Part shown: one piece after another, positions 12,174 through 24,400 of the stretch
How the letters are laid out: each line of letters begins with the position of its first letter
Position numbering within the stretch: position 1 is the stretch's first letter
DNA from: Burhinus oedicnemus
Taxonomy: Eukaryota; Chordata; Aves; Charadriiformes; Burhinidae
Assembly (NCBI GenBank): GCA_008921705.1
Contig: VFFE01007125.1
Coordinates: 1,126,907-1,190,906, forward strand
Direction: 5' to 3'
DNA: 64,000 nt
Translations under genes and position numbers: made by a program
Notes under the pieces: model-generated
What the model saw: only the letters and a program-made list of their open reading frames with translations
What the model was told of the DNA's origin: nothing
Database searches by the model: none

Positions 12174-13284
12174 TTATCTTTCACTTTCTCCTCCCAGACG
12201 ATGTTTGAAATCTCTTCTGTTTTCTGCTGGCTTTCCTCCAGGCACTTTCCCGTTTGCCTGCGTGTTATTCTACAACCTTTCCCTAAGAGCAGGCACTCCG
12301 CTCCGACTGCCAGTCCAAGACCCTTGGGACCAGCTTTAGGATCTCACTTAGCTAACGACAGCTTGAGGGGTGCTTCAGACAGTCGTGGTGTCTGCCCAAA
12401 GGTGGCTGAAGGAGGTGAGATGCCGCAGTGATAGCATGGCGCTTCCTTCCAGTGCCGGGCTCGTGTCAGCTCATGAAAAGGAACAGACGTGTCCTGTATG
12501 TGCACAGCAGGACTCGGAGCGCTCACTAATCATCTATGGGAAGCCCGGAGCATCCAGGTGCCCCTTGAGACATTCTCAATGTGCTGCCGCTTCCATGCTA
12601 CTCTGTTGAAAAAGGATCGCCTACTGGTTTTGAACCAGCAACAACACTTCAAAGACTGACCTGCTGTGTTTCAGGTATAGAGTGGTTCCTGTCTCTCGTT
12701 CCTGACTCCACGCCATCCCATTCCCCTCCAGTCCATCCTGAATCTCACCTGCTGGAACATCTTTCTTCAATGTCATGACCATCCATGTTCCTGAGGATAG
12801 GGGCTGGCCTTTTCTGAGAGCTGCTGGCCAGGTCGTGGAGAAGGAGCGATGCCGCAGTGAAGAGCAATGGCAGAGGGAAGGAAAATGAGCCGAACCACAT
12901 TGGAAAGCCACGCCGCTACAAGGCACGTCCGTCCTTGCAGAGCTATGGCTTTTCCCGGTGACATGGTGTCCTTCCCCTGCACATTACAGGTCCCATTTAT
13001 ATGTTGAGAGAGGAGAAATTTAAGATACCAGCATAGTCCTAGTGATCACTTCTAGGTCATAATCAATTCTTTCTCAATGAGGGACTGATTCTTTTTGTTT
13101 TAGCAGCAATGTCATATTCCGGTCATTACATTTGGCCTGGAGAAATGATGTTTCTTCACCAGCTGATGTAATTCTCTTTTAGACCTACCTCTCAAGGAAG
13201 ATGAGCAAATGAAGTGGAGGGGAAGCAGAGCAGAAATCAGAGTTGCTGTGTTCTAAGAGTTTTGGGTTTTCTTTTAATGTATTT

Positions 13285-13343
13285 TATTTATATATATATA
13301 TATTTCATTATATATTTAAATATATTTTATATATATTTATAAA
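13285..13343. repeat. TA-rich low-complexity tract
   Basis: About 60 bp are composed almost only of TATA and TATTTA units, with a core of alternating TA near 13291-13302. It is a typical unstable AT-rich tract. Confidence 0.85.
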
Positions 13344-15004
13344 TTGAAATCTCTTTCAGATGTTTCTTTCTTTATTAAAAAGTCCAGTTTGATATATAAA
13401 AATCAGAACTGGGGAGAGAATAAATTCCAGACCTTCCTTAGTATGTAGGGTTTGGGTTCATCTTTCCTGAGTTTAAAGGTAGAAGTCATTTCATTTAACT
13501 TTAGGGTCTGGAGTCAGTTGGTTCAACATGGGTGCCTGGTTACATCTGAGGTGCCTTGGGCGGCAGCAGTGTTGGGAGATACAACCGCCCGCTTTCTTAA
13601 GCAAAGCACATCTTTTTTTCAAAAGCTACAACTTTATCTCCATTCTGGACTGAATCTGCTTTTACCTGCCAGTGAAGAAAGTGTGGATTGATTCTTTTTT
13701 CTTTCCCAGTGTTGACCAAATAAAGGCTGTTTTCTTCCATACCAACATATTTCGGAACAGTCTTTGGCTGACCGTCATCTCCTGAGGCTTGGTAGAAGCA
13801 AGACTGCCAAGAGCTGGCTTTCTGACTGCTTGCAGCTTAGAACTGGGGTGGGAGGGGAGGAGATGGGCTATTCTCCTCACCTGGTTCTTCCTTGCAAAGT
13901 GTACCTCCAACACATCAGCAAGCCAGCTTCCTCACGAACCTAGCCCCGCTTGAGAGAATTGGTAATGTTCCTCTTCGTCTTTCGCCACTGTCATCTTCCA
14001 AGTTTCTTTATTTTTATTTAGGAGGAAAACAGGAGGAATGGCGAAGTTTGGGGTGGCTTTTAACAAAGATGCAAGGGGACCATCTTTCATTGCATTGACC
14101 TTTCAGGAGAAAAGAGTTATGTTTCGTTAGCTCAGAAAATAAAACCAGAGTTATTTTCTGATGAAAAAAAAAATGCACAGAGTGATGACCTAAGGACAAA
14201 ATTTTTGTGCAGAAGGCTCAGTGACATGGCCACATCAAAGAAAGGGCAGGTAGTCTCTGTCCCTGAACAGATCCTCTCATGTTTACTACTTCACAGAAAC
14301 TGTCATCATACGCTCTTAAAAACACAGGGCTTTTCTGATAAATGTGAGGTTCACAGAAAAGGGGATTTTTCTTACAAGAGTATATGATATGAATAGAAAA
14401 AACAGAGGTTTTAACCCCACATGCACTGCTTTCAACCTCTTTTTTTTTTAACATCTGCTTCCAGGCTGGTCTGTTAAAATATTTGCATGTTTTTCCAGCT
14501 GCATCTATGGAAAGGGAGTGTTCCTATCTAAAAACCTGCCTTACCTATAACCTTGGGCCATCCCTCTTGCACCAGCCTTGCCACTGATTTTTGAGACAAA
14601 GCTCCTATGGCTGTTGGAAGACTTCCCACAGCAAGTAAAAATGGTTTCACATTGGTAGCTGGATGTGTGAATCAGGACAGAACTGGGACTGGGAGTGTGG
14701 TGACTTCTTCAGGTCTGGAAATTGGGTGGGAATGAGGTACAACCCAGGCATGTGGGGAGGGTTTTCTGAGGATGAGACATGGGATATGGGGTGCCCACAA
14801 GCAGCATTGTGGAAGCAGTCGGTTTCTGTTGTACCAGAGTCATCTGCTATTTGCTGTTTCAGTGAGCAAAAGGCTAATGAAAAACTCAAGACCAAGAGCC
14901 CACAAAGGAAGGGACACCAGCCAAAAGAGCCCCTTCCTTTTCCTCGCCCTGGAGACACCACCACAATGAGAGCTCATGATCTGGGACACAGTGATCCCAG
15001 GGAG

Positions 15005-15070
15005 CTGTGCAGGTTGACCAACTGGAGTTGATCAACCTGCACAGAGTCAACAGGAAGGTTGACCTTCCTG
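15005..15070. repeat. Two adjacent palindromes (hairpin pair)
   Basis: The 13 bases at 15005-15017 are the exact reverse complement of 15032-15044. The 14-nt centre pairs again (CAAC/GTTG) after one mismatch, so 15005-15044 is a nearly perfect 40-nt palindrome. Seven bases later a second palindrome, 15051-15070, has perfect 9-bp arms around TG. Both share the AGGTTGACC word, so alternative pairings are also possible. It could extrude as cruciform DNA or fold as RNA hairpins. I cannot tell whether it is transcribed. Confidence 0.75.
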
Positions 15071-15342
15071 AGCCATATTTGAGTCATTCTCTGCAGGCAG
15101 TGGTGGCACAGGGAGCTTGGACATGTGTCAGCCTGGTCCAGACAACTCTCAAAGCAACCTCCAGCAGCTCCTGGTGAGCTGTGCGGATGGGGAACACAAA
15201 GGATGCAGAGATTCCTGATCACATCCCACTCCCCACCTTGGACTCCCACCAAGCCCTATGGCCAAGTCCTACCTAAAAGGCAAAGTCAGTCCTACAGTCA
15301 AAGGCGAAATGAGACCCTGTTTCACTCTGCCTGGATCACCAG

Positions 15343-15391
15343 GACGACAACAACAACAACAAAACAAAACAAAGCAAAACAAAGCAAAACC
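15343..15391. repeat. CAA / AAAC simple repeat
   Basis: About five CAA-type units pass into AAAC and AAAGC units. It is a short-unit microsatellite with no coding significance. Confidence 0.85.
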
Positions 15392-16858
15392 AACCCCACA
15401 CGCCCAAAGAAGAGCTGCTCATTAAAACTTACACAGAATTTACTGCGTAAATTATGTTTATAAATCTGTCCCAAGTAGCTGGTGGCATGTCTTCCATGCT
15501 TTAGTTTCTTATTTCCATTTAAAATAAAAGAGTTATATGAAGTGCGAACAAATCACAATGAGAGAAGGATATTATCTCCACATCTGCGAGACCAGCTTGA
15601 ATTTTACTGTGTTTCTTCTAATGTGTAAGCGTTGGTATTTTTATTTTATTGCTGTACCCCAGGATGCTTTCTTTCAGAGTTTATGTTACAGGACAGCGTA
15701 ATCATGTGTTGCTTGAAATAATTGGATACTTCATGGAGTCTGCAGTGATTGACACTAAAAATAAATGTTTTGGGTTTTTTTTTTTTTTTTCAATTTTGCC
15801 TGATGCAGGCTGGAAGCTTCAATCAGAGATGACATTTTTAAAGTCATCCACTTTGATAAAAGAGATTTTGTAAGGACTGAAAGATCAGCCAAGCTTTTTC
15901 TCTGTGCATGAAAGAAAGGCATAAGGAAGTTCAAGAGCTGGAAACAAAAGCCATGTGTGTTGAACACCAAAATGCAGCTAAACCTTTTTTAGCAGCAGAT
16001 TTCAGACACTCAAACCTCCAAATCAAGAGGTGGAGTCTTGTTTTCAATTAGAGGCTTTTCTCACATCTCAAGAGGGGAGTCAGTGCCGTGGTAACCAGGG
16101 GCAATGCTTCAGGCTTTGATGGTGGAGGTGAGCAATATGAAAAGACTCCACAACTCTCAGGACACCTGGCAAGACCATCTCCAGGCTTTGTGGGAGCAGG
16201 CATAATGCTGAGATTACCTGTCCCAGAGAGCAGGAACCGGATTTCAGGCTTGTCCAGCCAAAACACAGGGAGAGGGAAGAAACGGATGACTCCTGAGACC
16301 ACATCTTCTAACATTGCCGGGCTATCCTACCCCTCCAAGCCCTGACTTTCCAGCGGGGGTGTCACACATGGGCTGCAGCAGACCCAGGGGGACTGACTGC
16401 AGTGGTCCATGGGGTGCTGGAGGAGCGGCAGTGCAGATGGACAGGAGGCAGAGGGGACTGGGAGCATGTCCCTGCTCACAGTTCTCTGAAGACTGGTCTT
16501 TCAGAGAGGGATGGACTTGGTCGGGGACTGAGTTTGCCATCTGTGTGACTGGAAAATCAGTGTTTTGTTCTTTTTTTTTCTTTACCCCAGAACTGCTGAC
16601 CCAGCTCAGATGAAAAATCCACCCATCAGAGTATCCTATCTCCAACAGCGCTCGTGGTGGATAACGACTGAAGATGCTGTACTGATAACTACTAGTAGTG
16701 TTACTAACTACCATAAGAACAGCGTGAACCTGTACTGATGGTTTCCCACATACCTTCCCAGCCCTCAGTAACCCCTAACTCAGAGACCTCCTGGGGCACA
16801 GACGTTACATTAGTGTTTAAAAGCCTTGAATGTTTTTTGCTTCCGTTAACTCATCTAA

Positions 16859-17123
16859 TCACATTTTGAACCCCTGTCAACAAGATCTTGTGCAAGGAGT
16901 TTCATAGCTTCACCACCTGCTTGTGAAGAGCCACCTCCTTTTGTTTGCTTTGCACCTACCCTGAAATTTTTGGTCCTGTGTTCTCAATCTCGTTATTAGG
17001 AGAAATACCAAATCACCATTTCTTAGTGCCCCTCTTCATGATTTTCACAGATCTGTCTCCTGCCTATTGCCCTCTCCTTCTTCAGCACCCTCTTTTCTAG
17101 GTTGAAAAGTCCAAGTCTACAGC
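16859..17123 (-). mobile_element. Ancient CR1 LINE 3'-half fragment
   Basis: In reverse complement this matches the end of CR1 ORF2 and the start of its 3' region in order. Blocks visible on the plus strand are GTTTCATAGCTTCACCAC, CCTCCTTTTGTTTGCTTTGCA, a GGTCCTGTGTTCTCA-type block and TCTTTTCTAGGTTGAAAAGTC at the right end. It is heavily diverged with small deletions and has no usable open frame. Family assignment is by remembered consensus, so the exact subfamily is not given. Confidence 0.6.
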
Positions 17124-18740
17124 AAGGTTACGCTGACAAACCAGGGTTCAACCCAATAACCTAAAAATTACCAGGGCTTGAAAGTCACTGACATTTGGGA
17201 TCTGAGTTTACCTGGACAGGGCTGTGGTCTTTGCTCAGGACAAAGGTTGAGGATCTTCCTAGGCTTTTTGGGGAAACGAATGAAAGAGTTCGTTCAATGC
17301 ACCGAGCGCAAGCATCCCGGCAAGCTGCGGCTTTGCGTTGTCTCCAGTGTGCAGCAGCAAGCTCCGACAGCCTCACAAAGAGAGCTTGTTCCCCAGCCCC
17401 CCCCTTCCTCGCTGCCAGCTCTGCAGGTTTCAGGCCATCACCTTTGAACGCTTATCAGAGCTGAAATGGACTGTGAACTCTGGGGAAAGCTCACCCCAAG
17501 GCTGTTCATGAGAGTCCCTCACATGCTCCCCACACGCTCGGCCGAACAGGCTCATGAGAGATAAATAGAGCTTTATGAGGGCAAGACGCTGCATACCGGT
17601 TTATGGTCCCAGGGAACAGGTTACAAACTCAGCAACTGTAAAAAAAAATAATTATATATATATCCCTCATCATTCCCCTATCTGACTCAGCAAGGACCTC
17701 TCTTACAGTTAGTGATAAGGCGATTCCAGCTTCTTTCAACCCATTTGCACCGGCTCTTTGCACGCTGCCTGTGAGCACGTTACGGCCGCTGCTGCAGAGT
17801 CTGCTAGCTCCCTCTCGTATCTGCGATCAAAAAAAAAAAAAAAATAGAGTATTACTTACAAAGAATGCCTTGTCCAGTAGCAATTGGACACAATCGAAGT
17901 TTAGAGGGTCCCTGCAGCTGTAGCGTGCTGTGGTTTCGATGCTGCTGGAGCGGGAAAAGCTGTCCCTCTCTTTCAAGCTCTCTCATTCACAAGCTCTCAA
18001 AGAAGTTTAAGGAGCGAGTCAGGCTCCCCGTTATAGCCAGACTCCTCCAGCTGTTGTAACTCCACGACGGTCCATCAAAGCTGCCTCGACCCATGCCAGC
18101 GAAGGATCTGGCCCACTTATTTCCATGCATGACTCCGCGGCGCAGCTGGCGGCTGGGAAAGCGCTCATTTGGACGCCAGCGTGGCTGGGATCAACATCAC
18201 TTAAGCGATAATCTGCTAATCAGAGCTTCTTCTGTTGAAGTAATGCTCCCGTCTCGTCCTTCCATGCTGGCAGTTTTCTTCTGCAAAGCTTGCCAAATTG
18301 TTGCAGCCCCTGGCGGTTTCAGAGAGGGGGGGGTTATTGCTCACCTCCGAACCGGAGTTTGCTCTTGGTTCTGACTGCGAGTTGGACGACAACACGAAAA
18401 AAGGACAATTTGGTTCAAGCCCAGAGACATCCAGCCTGTCACACACATGGCAGGGGAGGAGGAGAGGGCAAAATAATTTTAAAAAAGAGTAAAAAAAGAC
18501 CTTGTGCATATGGAGAAAAGTATGCAGGCTTGAGACGCTTGCTTCTCCCTTAGGGTGGGAAGGAGATTGTTCAGTGGTGTGCAGAAATCACTGAAATTGC
18601 TAAACTGTGATGAGCAGCAGGCAGGGTAACTACTTGTGAAATCCAGTGTAAAACCTCTCATCTCATGTTGCTATTTTGGAACATGGAGCTGGTAAATCAC
18701 AGAAGACCCTCCCTGGGAAGAACAAAAAAGAGAATAAGCC
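17124..18740. other. Unique non-coding sequence, moderately GC/CpG-rich
   Basis: No exon was recognised. CpG is more frequent than in the neighbouring AT-rich DNA, notably 17.76-18.2 kb. Near 18195-18225 the motifs CACTTAA and two TAATC-type sites lie close together, which could suit NKX/OTX-type factors but is only suggestive. A16 occurs near 17829, and a short AT repeat near 17642-17662. Confidence 0.5.
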
Positions 18741-19482
18741 AGAATCACAAAATCACAGAATCACAGAATTTTCAGAGTTGGAAGGGACCTCCGGAGATCA
18801 TCTAGTCCTACTCCCCTGCTGACGCGGGAATGCCTACAGCACATTACTCAGGACTGCATCCAGGTGGGTCTGGAAAATCTCCGGAGAAGGGGACTCCACC
18901 ACCTCCCTGGGCAGCCTGTGCCAGTGCTCTGCCACCCTCACCCTAAAGAAGTTTTTTCTTAGGTTTGAATGGAACTTCCGATGTTCCAGCTTGTGCCCGT
19001 TGCCCCTCGTCCTGTCACTGGGAACCACTGAAAAGAGTCTGCCTCCATCCTCCTTCAACCCACCCTTGAGATACTTCAAAGCAAGAATAAGGTCTCCCCG
19101 AGGCCTTCTCTTCTCCAGACTGAAGAGTCCCAGCTCTCTCAGCCTTTCCTCATAAGGGAGATGCTCCAATCCCCCAGTCATCTTTGTTGCCCTACACTGG
19201 ACTCTCTCCAGTAGTTCCCTGTCCCGCTTGAGCTGGGGAGCCAGAACTGGACACAGTATTCCAGTTGTGGCCTCACCAGTGCCGAGTAGAAGGGGAGAAT
19301 GACCTCCTTTGACCTACTGACCACACTCTTCCCTATGCAGCCCAGGATTCCATTGGCCTTCCTGGCGACAAGGGCACATTGCTGGCTCATGGATAATTTA
19401 CTGTCTGCCAGGACCCCCAGATCCTTCTCCTCAGAACTGCTTTCCAGCAGGTCCACCCCTAACCTATATTGGTGCCTAGCAT
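18741..19482 (-). mobile_element. Young CR1 LINE, 5'-truncated
   Basis: About 740 bp are nearly identical (by eye well above 90%) to the minus-strand equivalent of the CR1 copy at 46.65-47.39 kb, so both belong to one recent subfamily. The 3' end of the element (left side here) carries three ATTCTGTG-type 8-bp terminal repeats at 18741-18764, the hallmark of CR1. The 5' end stops abruptly at 19482 inside ORF2, which is typical of incomplete target-primed reverse transcription. Confidence 0.93.
18834..19456 (-). pseudogene. CR1 ORF2 C-terminal remnant, frameshifted
   Basis: This is the C-terminal part of the CR1 ORF2 polyprotein downstream of the reverse-transcriptase catalytic motifs. It is read in two overlapping frames, 19456-19178 and then 19181-18834. 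Compared with the copy at 46.9 kb, one base is missing near 19241 in a GGGCTC/GGCTC position, which breaks the frame just after an [14 protein letters not shown] segment. The remaining frame ends with the usual AVLSNVL terminus. Catalytic residues are absent because of 5' truncation, so it cannot encode an active enzyme. Confidence 0.85.
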
Positions 19483-22400
19483 AAGAAGTGGCGTCGGTTG
19501 CTGCTCTGCAAAGAAGATAAAGCTGTGGGGAATGACCTGAAAGGCAAATCAGTCACTGGCATGGGGGAAACACCAATGGTAAGGAGATGAGTTGTAGTGT
19601 TCACCCTGTTCCTTTTTGTGGTCACCTACCCACCGGTTTCTCCTGACAGCAGACGAGTGAAGAAGTAGAGCAGACAGTGCTGAATGCTGATGACTTCTGC
19701 CCAGCACAAAGACCGAGGGATTGACACGAGACGGTGCAAGTTAGATGTGTATTTTCCAGTCCTACCCAGTCCAGAGCCCAGGCTCTGATCTCCGTCCTGC
19801 CCACGTCCACCTGGGCTCGTAGCATCCGCTCAGGTCAGGCCTACAGCAAGGAGAGCAACAAGAGGAGTATGAGAAGAGCCCAGGATGCTTTGCAGAGTCT
19901 GTCTGTCCCACCTGCTCATCAGTTCACCGAAGGCTGGCATTTCCAGGGCTGCCTAGAAGAGGAGAGGCTGGGAGACAGGCACCCATATTCCCTTGTCATT
20001 CCAAAAATACAACCAAATGGGGGCCAAGCTCATTGTTTACGAAGATGGTCCATGACCTACCTGCACGCCTTCTGTCCTGCTTCATGGAGGTGCTCACAAA
20101 AGGTCAAAAAGGACTGAATCAAGCCTGTTTCATAATGAAAAATTGAGGAGTACAGCTCTGTTTCAGCTGAAGGTCACTGTCTGAAGCCACCGGTTACTGT
20201 CACTGCTGTCGGTTTCTTTGCTAGCCCAACTGTTATTCACCTGGCCTGCTTAAGATAGAAAATGCCTCTGGATTGGACTGTTGTCAGCGGACATCTCTTC
20301 TTCACCTCCAACACTCCTTTGTCTGCCTTAAACCAAGCCCTCCAACCCCACATGCCTCATCTCCCTCTTCTCCCAGACCAGTTTCAGCCCAGTGATCCTC
20401 CTGCTCCTACACTTTCTGCATCTTCCCACGCAGGGCACCCAACTCCATGGAGATGACTCAATCCCAGCTTCCCAGACCAGAAGTCCAAGGCATGACCCAG
20501 AAACCTCCTCTCTCACCACTCCAGCTGCCGGTGGCTGTATGCACCACCTCTCATGTCTACCCAGTTTCCATATACACAGCTAGAGGTACCCTGCTGACTG
20601 GAGATATTCAAGGTCTCGGCACACATTCCCAATTGGAAGGAGTTACCACTGGGAATAAAGGTGATAGGTGGAAGTCAGCATGGATGCCTCACCCCATAAA
20701 TTACAGGTTCATCAGACTTTTGTCCCATCTCATGGTCCTCCTGATTACAGCACATAAACCTTTTAGCATGTTTGTAGTCCCTGGATAATTGGCATGCACA
20801 CAGACCTGAAAGAAGACGGACATGGATGCTATGGCACCTTGTAAACCATTACTACAGAGTGTTAGAAGAGGTCTACAGTGCCTTTAGTCCACCCCTGCCT
20901 ACAGATCATAAGGGGTCCAGCATACTCCTACCTAGAGAGAAAAGCAAGCTACTTTTTAAATTTATTTTTATATTTCTCCTATATATAAAACCCTTTTCTT
21001 GACCAAGATTAATATTTTTGCTTAGGTTGATTTCCCATCACATGGAGGCAGGGAAGCAGAGTTTAGAAGGAATCGAATGAAAACAGAAAACTCTGGCAAC
21101 CAAAATATTGTTCTAGGAAGTGTTTTAACAGTTCAGACTCTCGCCTCCCGTTCTTCATGAGGACTCATTGGTTATTCATTCAGGCAGTATGACAAAAACA
21201 AATGGATTCCCCTTGTCCTGTCGTTCACTTGCAGGGCAGTCCTGTTCCTTGAGCACTATATGCGGATGGAGAAAGTTGGAGCAAGGAGCAGCAAGCAAAT
21301 GACAGCTTAGAAAAAAAGGGGGCTCTTTGTCCTACAGTTTGGGTGATTAACCAATGGTTGATGTCGTGTTTCAAGGAAAGGACGGTGAGGATGTAAACTG
21401 CCATCCCTGGAAGCCTTGATATCGAGATAGGTTGGCTTTCTGGAGAAGACCTCTCAGGGAAACGCCACTTTGAAGGCTGAGAGTAGTGGTGACTGAAAGG
21501 TTGTGAGTGGAGCGGTAGCAGAGAGTGGGACAGAGACTCGCTTAGGTCTAGCAGCCTACCCATCCTGATATTCAGATGGATTCTTTTCTGCTTGACAAAA
21601 GAAGCCCAAAACTTGTCTCACTTCATCGGACTGCATCGTTCACATTGGTGATAATGATGGGCAGATGCACGCCTGGTCTGGTGCGAGGCCAAATATCACA
21701 TCTGCAGCGGAAACCGCCGGATAAAAAAAACCAACCCCCTTTTTCAGTTTAGCAAATTGGTTCTGTGTTTGGTCTGGGAGCTACTGAGTGAGAACATCTC
21801 TAATAGCGTTTTCAACATATTGTGGCACCTCTTAGGTGTCACTGTTCTTGAGTCTGTCTCCACAAACTCATCTCTGACAGCTTTCTCTATTCCACCTCTT
21901 TTTTGAGACCTCCTTACTGGTGGTGTGAAAGCCACTCTCATTCTGCAAGGAGACTTCAGCTGAGCCACTGGTTTTCAGGCTGAACATCCAGCCTCACCCT
22001 TCCTTTCCCACAGGGCAGATCATCAGGTAAGACTATCCAAAGCATAAGGAGCAGGAGCTTTGAGGCAGGAGAGTCTCATCCAGGTCACAGAGGTGTTTGA
22101 CAGCAATGATGTGGAGGTCCTGATCTCCAGTGGCAATACCAATACGGGCTGTTCACTATGGCAATGTTGCACCACAGCTAAACGGAGGCACCAAGATCTA
22201 AATTATGGAGGGGCTCATCACCCACCCTCAGGACCCTCATGTGCATTTTCATTTTGCTTTGACAGAGATTTTCACCTTGGGTTTTGTCCATAAGACCCAG
22301 CGCAAGATGTTTCCCTTAAGAGCCAACAAAGAAGCCATCACCCAGGGCTTTCACACTCATCTCAGCCAAGAGTTATGACCTCAGCCTTGGGCAAACAGCA

Positions 22401-24400
22401 TCAGGCCTGAAGTATCGGGCCTCCTTCTTACTCCTTCTCTTCTCTGCTCACATTAAAAGAAAGCGGTGACATCAAAACTCTCTTCTTTGCAACACATTCC
22501 AAACAGACGGCATCTATGGCCAGAAATCCATGATGGCCATTCAACCCGATGTGCAAACGTAACTTAACCAAAGGTCCTTCTTGTATATTTTGGCCTTGAC
22601 TTTGCACACAACACATGAGCACTAGCCAAGTGGAAACGGAGCAGGAAAGGCCATCTCGCCCTCCGCAACACTTGGTCATTGGACCGACTTCTTACCCAAC
22701 GAGGGATTTTTGCAGCGTGGCTGCCAGCACCATCCGTGTCAGACCTTTCCCTCCCCGATCAATGGCTTTGGCTGACGTAAGTCGTGACGTTTCACTGAAC
22801 CGGAGTGACCCAGGAGAGAGAGGACAGGAGGCTTTTTATCCAGGATGGGATTTCAGCTCCTGCAGAAGGGAAGCATTGACCCAGCTGGGAAGAAAACAAC
22901 CCAGGGAGAGGAAAGGTTTATTATTAGACTGTCTAAAACTTAGCTACAATATAGAGACGATTCCCAATAACGACCATTTCTGGCCAAAACCTTAGCCAGT
23001 TTAAACTGATTATGCTTTTTTTGTTGTTTGTTTGTTTTTTTGGATGCTGTTTTACATCAGTAGAAGGATCTAAAGGTCTGGAGAGGTTTGCTGTAAGATG
23101 TTGGAGAAACTCATTTCAACCCGTGCCGTCCCCAAGGGTCTCCTTAAAATAGCAACATTACAAAGGCTTCTTTTAGAGCCGCATTCCTTCTTGGTTCATT
23201 GTATACACGTTCATGGATACAATCTGAAAGAAAAACAAAACAAAACTTAGATGTCCAAATTACCTTTGCCTTGATAGGAATATAAGCCTGGGACGGATCT
23301 GCTAAGGAGAATGGAGCTCTCCAGCGGGAAGACTTCCAAGCGGGGACCTCACACACTCGCATGCATCATCCCAAACAAAAGCAGGCATCTGGACGTGCAG
23401 AATAATTCATCTCACCCTCAAAAGTCTGTAGAGAGATAAAAGATCCTCTTGTAACCAAGACAGAGGGCATACACAGCGTTTGGGGATGATGGGAGATGAT
23501 AAAAGCACTTTCCTGGAGCACCTGCTCGAAAATAAACCAGAGCAGTAGAGCTGTTTCTTGTCTGACCTTGCATAAATCACAATTTCCAAGGATGGCAGAG
23601 CCTAAAACCGCAGGGCCTGGTTGTCTGCACCCCACGAGTGCGGACAGGGACCCTTTGTACATGAGGAAAGAACTGGACAGGTTGTTTTGGGGTCACGTGA
23701 ATGGTGAAGATGCTCACATGTCCACCTCTGGTACTGGGAGTCCTTGGACAAGATTCACTGTGACTTTAGAGGATGTCTGTACCACCCACCCATACGGTCC
23801 TGCTCTTCAGCTCTGTCCTGCGTTCCCGCTCTGCCCGGAGGATAGAAAAGAAGGTGATGAGATGAGCAGGGTGGCATCTGAGGAGACCTCTCCCGTGGAT
23901 CTGAGCTCATCCGCAGCAGTGGCAAAAATCTATGTGAGCCATGCTGAGTTGTGAACCGAACTTCAGACTAATTCTTGCGGCTGGGTCTGAGAGAGGGATG
24001 GGGTTGCGGGGCAGCACCTTGTCCGTCCTCACCTGTGTCTTGCGTTGAGCGGTTTGGGAGGAGGGTTACAGCTACCACGTGGGGAAACCCACCTTGAGAC
24101 TTGGCTGGGGAGCATCCGATGCTCATCCCTCCCAAGAATAGCTCCAGCCCTCGCGCTTCCCATCCTCCCGGAAGGGAAGAGTGAATCCTGCCCGGACTGC
24201 TATACCTGGCAGCGGGTCGACTTTGGATCTAGGGAGTCCTGAGGCACGAGATTATTTTGCTTGTGGATAAAGGGGGTCCAGGAAAACATCCTTCATCGTG
24301 TTGGGAGCCACGGGAGTGAGACATGGCCAGAGGTAGAATTCCCCGCTGTGCTTCTTGGGCGAGCTTTAAACTGGGGCTGGAGGGAGGGAACAATCTCCTT
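19483..24400. other. Unique non-coding sequence
   Basis: Nothing recognisable as a gene or repeat was seen. T/TTTG runs occur near 23019-23040 and an AAAAC tract near 23230-23248. Open frames of up to about 152 codons (23496) lack motifs and overlap frames on the other strand. Confidence 0.55.

Larger units (their letters stand above)
11291..16858. other. Unique non-coding sequence with several simple repeats
   Basis: No exon was recognised. It holds an A/G-rich tract (12145-12173), a TA-rich tract (13285-13343), twin palindromes (15005-15070), a CAA/AAAC-rich tract (15343-15391) and a T15-type run near 15777. Open frames of 100-130 codons near 12.6, 14.7, 15.1 and 16.3 kb overlap on opposite strands and carry no motif. 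Confidence 0.55.

Noticed and set aside
12619..12660. TGGTTTTGAACCA word resembling a tRNA T-arm
   Set aside because: No acceptor, D or anticodon arms fit around it, and it is only a short palindrome.
15300..15391. GAGACCCTGTTTC followed by a CAA tract, reminiscent of an Alu end
   Set aside because: No other Alu-like sequence lies upstream and Alu does not occur in birds. It is a coincidence next to a microsatellite.
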